NCBI GenBank assembly: GCA_937902945.1
Contig: CALEMD010000060.1
Coordinates: 1-6,584 of the forward strand
Direction: 5' to 3'
From: an uncultured Erysipelotrichaceae bacterium
GTDB lineage: Bacteria; Bacillota_I; Bacilli_A; Erysipelotrichales; Erysipelotrichaceae
DNA: 6,584 nucleotides
The position numbers were made by a program, and so were the translations under genes. Positions 6,536-6,584 of the stretch are shown in pieces. How positions within the stretch are numbered: the first letter of the stretch is position 1; each line of letters begins with the position of its first letter. The notes under the pieces were generated by a model that ran no database searches, had not been told where the DNA came from, and saw only the letters and a list, made by a program, of their open reading frames with translations.

Positions 6536-6584
6536 TGGAGATAAACGATATATATGAAAAAGTACTGGGCACTGTATACTACGT
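6535..6584 (+). CDS. Start of a further operon gene (3'-truncated, unidentified)
   Basis: An ATG at 6535 overlaps the gamma-glutamyltransferase stop (TGATG, as at the previous junction) and stays open to the window edge, giving MEINDIYEKVLGTVYY. No Shine-Dalgarno sequence precedes it, so its translation would rely on coupling. A rival start is the ATG at 6554 in another frame (MKKYWALYTT), with GGAG at 6537-6540 but a long 13-base spacer. Sixteen residues do not identify a family; a K-x-L-G-T beginning is seen at the N-terminus of some ADP-ribosylglycohydrolase-like proteins, but this is only a guess. Either way a gene probably continues downstream. Confidence 0.35.
   Translation, partial: MEINDIYEKVLGTVYY

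Overview
The window is a stretch of one co-directional (+ strand) operon from a low-to-moderate GC, Gram-positive-type bacterium. Evidence for Bacillota (Firmicutes), probably an anaerobic gut or host-associated lineage such as Erysipelotrichia or Clostridia, is the purine-rich AGGAG/AAGGA ribosome sites, a binding protein anchored as a lipoprotein with a Ser/Ala-rich linker, and roughly 40% GC judged by eye. The genus cannot be fixed from this sequence.

Layout: (1) 1-549, the C-terminal part of a DppC/OppC-type inner permease whose start lies outside the window. (2) 550-593, a 44-base gap holding a strong imperfect hairpin just ahead of the next ribosome site. (3) 594-2186, a family 5 peptide-binding lipoprotein. 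(4) 2213-3187, a DppD-type ATPase of ordinary length. (5) 3201-4925, a DppF-type ATPase of 574 residues. It keeps every catalytic motif but carries an extra hydrophilic, probably coiled-coil segment of about 245 residues between the Walker A motif and the Q-loop. (6) 4925-6535, a gamma-glutamyltransferase-family Ntn hydrolase without a signal peptide, starting on the last base of the ATPase stop codon. (7) 6535 onward, the first codons of another reading frame, again overlapping the previous stop. Gaps between genes are 44, 26, 13, -1 and possibly -1 bases. No terminator is visible, so the operon runs past both edges.

How the parts fit: the transporter genes encode an oligopeptide/dipeptide importer (the second permease, DppB-like, is presumably just upstream). 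The enzyme gene suggests that imported gamma-glutamyl compounds (for example glutathione or gamma-glutamyl dipeptides) are cleaved in the cytoplasm to feed amino-acid, glutamate or cysteine supply. The arrangement recalls the E. coli gsi glutathione-import operon, where an Ntn hydrolase (iaaA) sits beside the importer. The substrate is an inference from context.

The most unusual item is the long insertion in the DppF-type ATPase. Second are the leaderless gamma-glutamyltransferase coupled to the importer and the hairpin ahead of the binding-protein gene. There is no mobile element, CRISPR array, tRNA or rRNA here.
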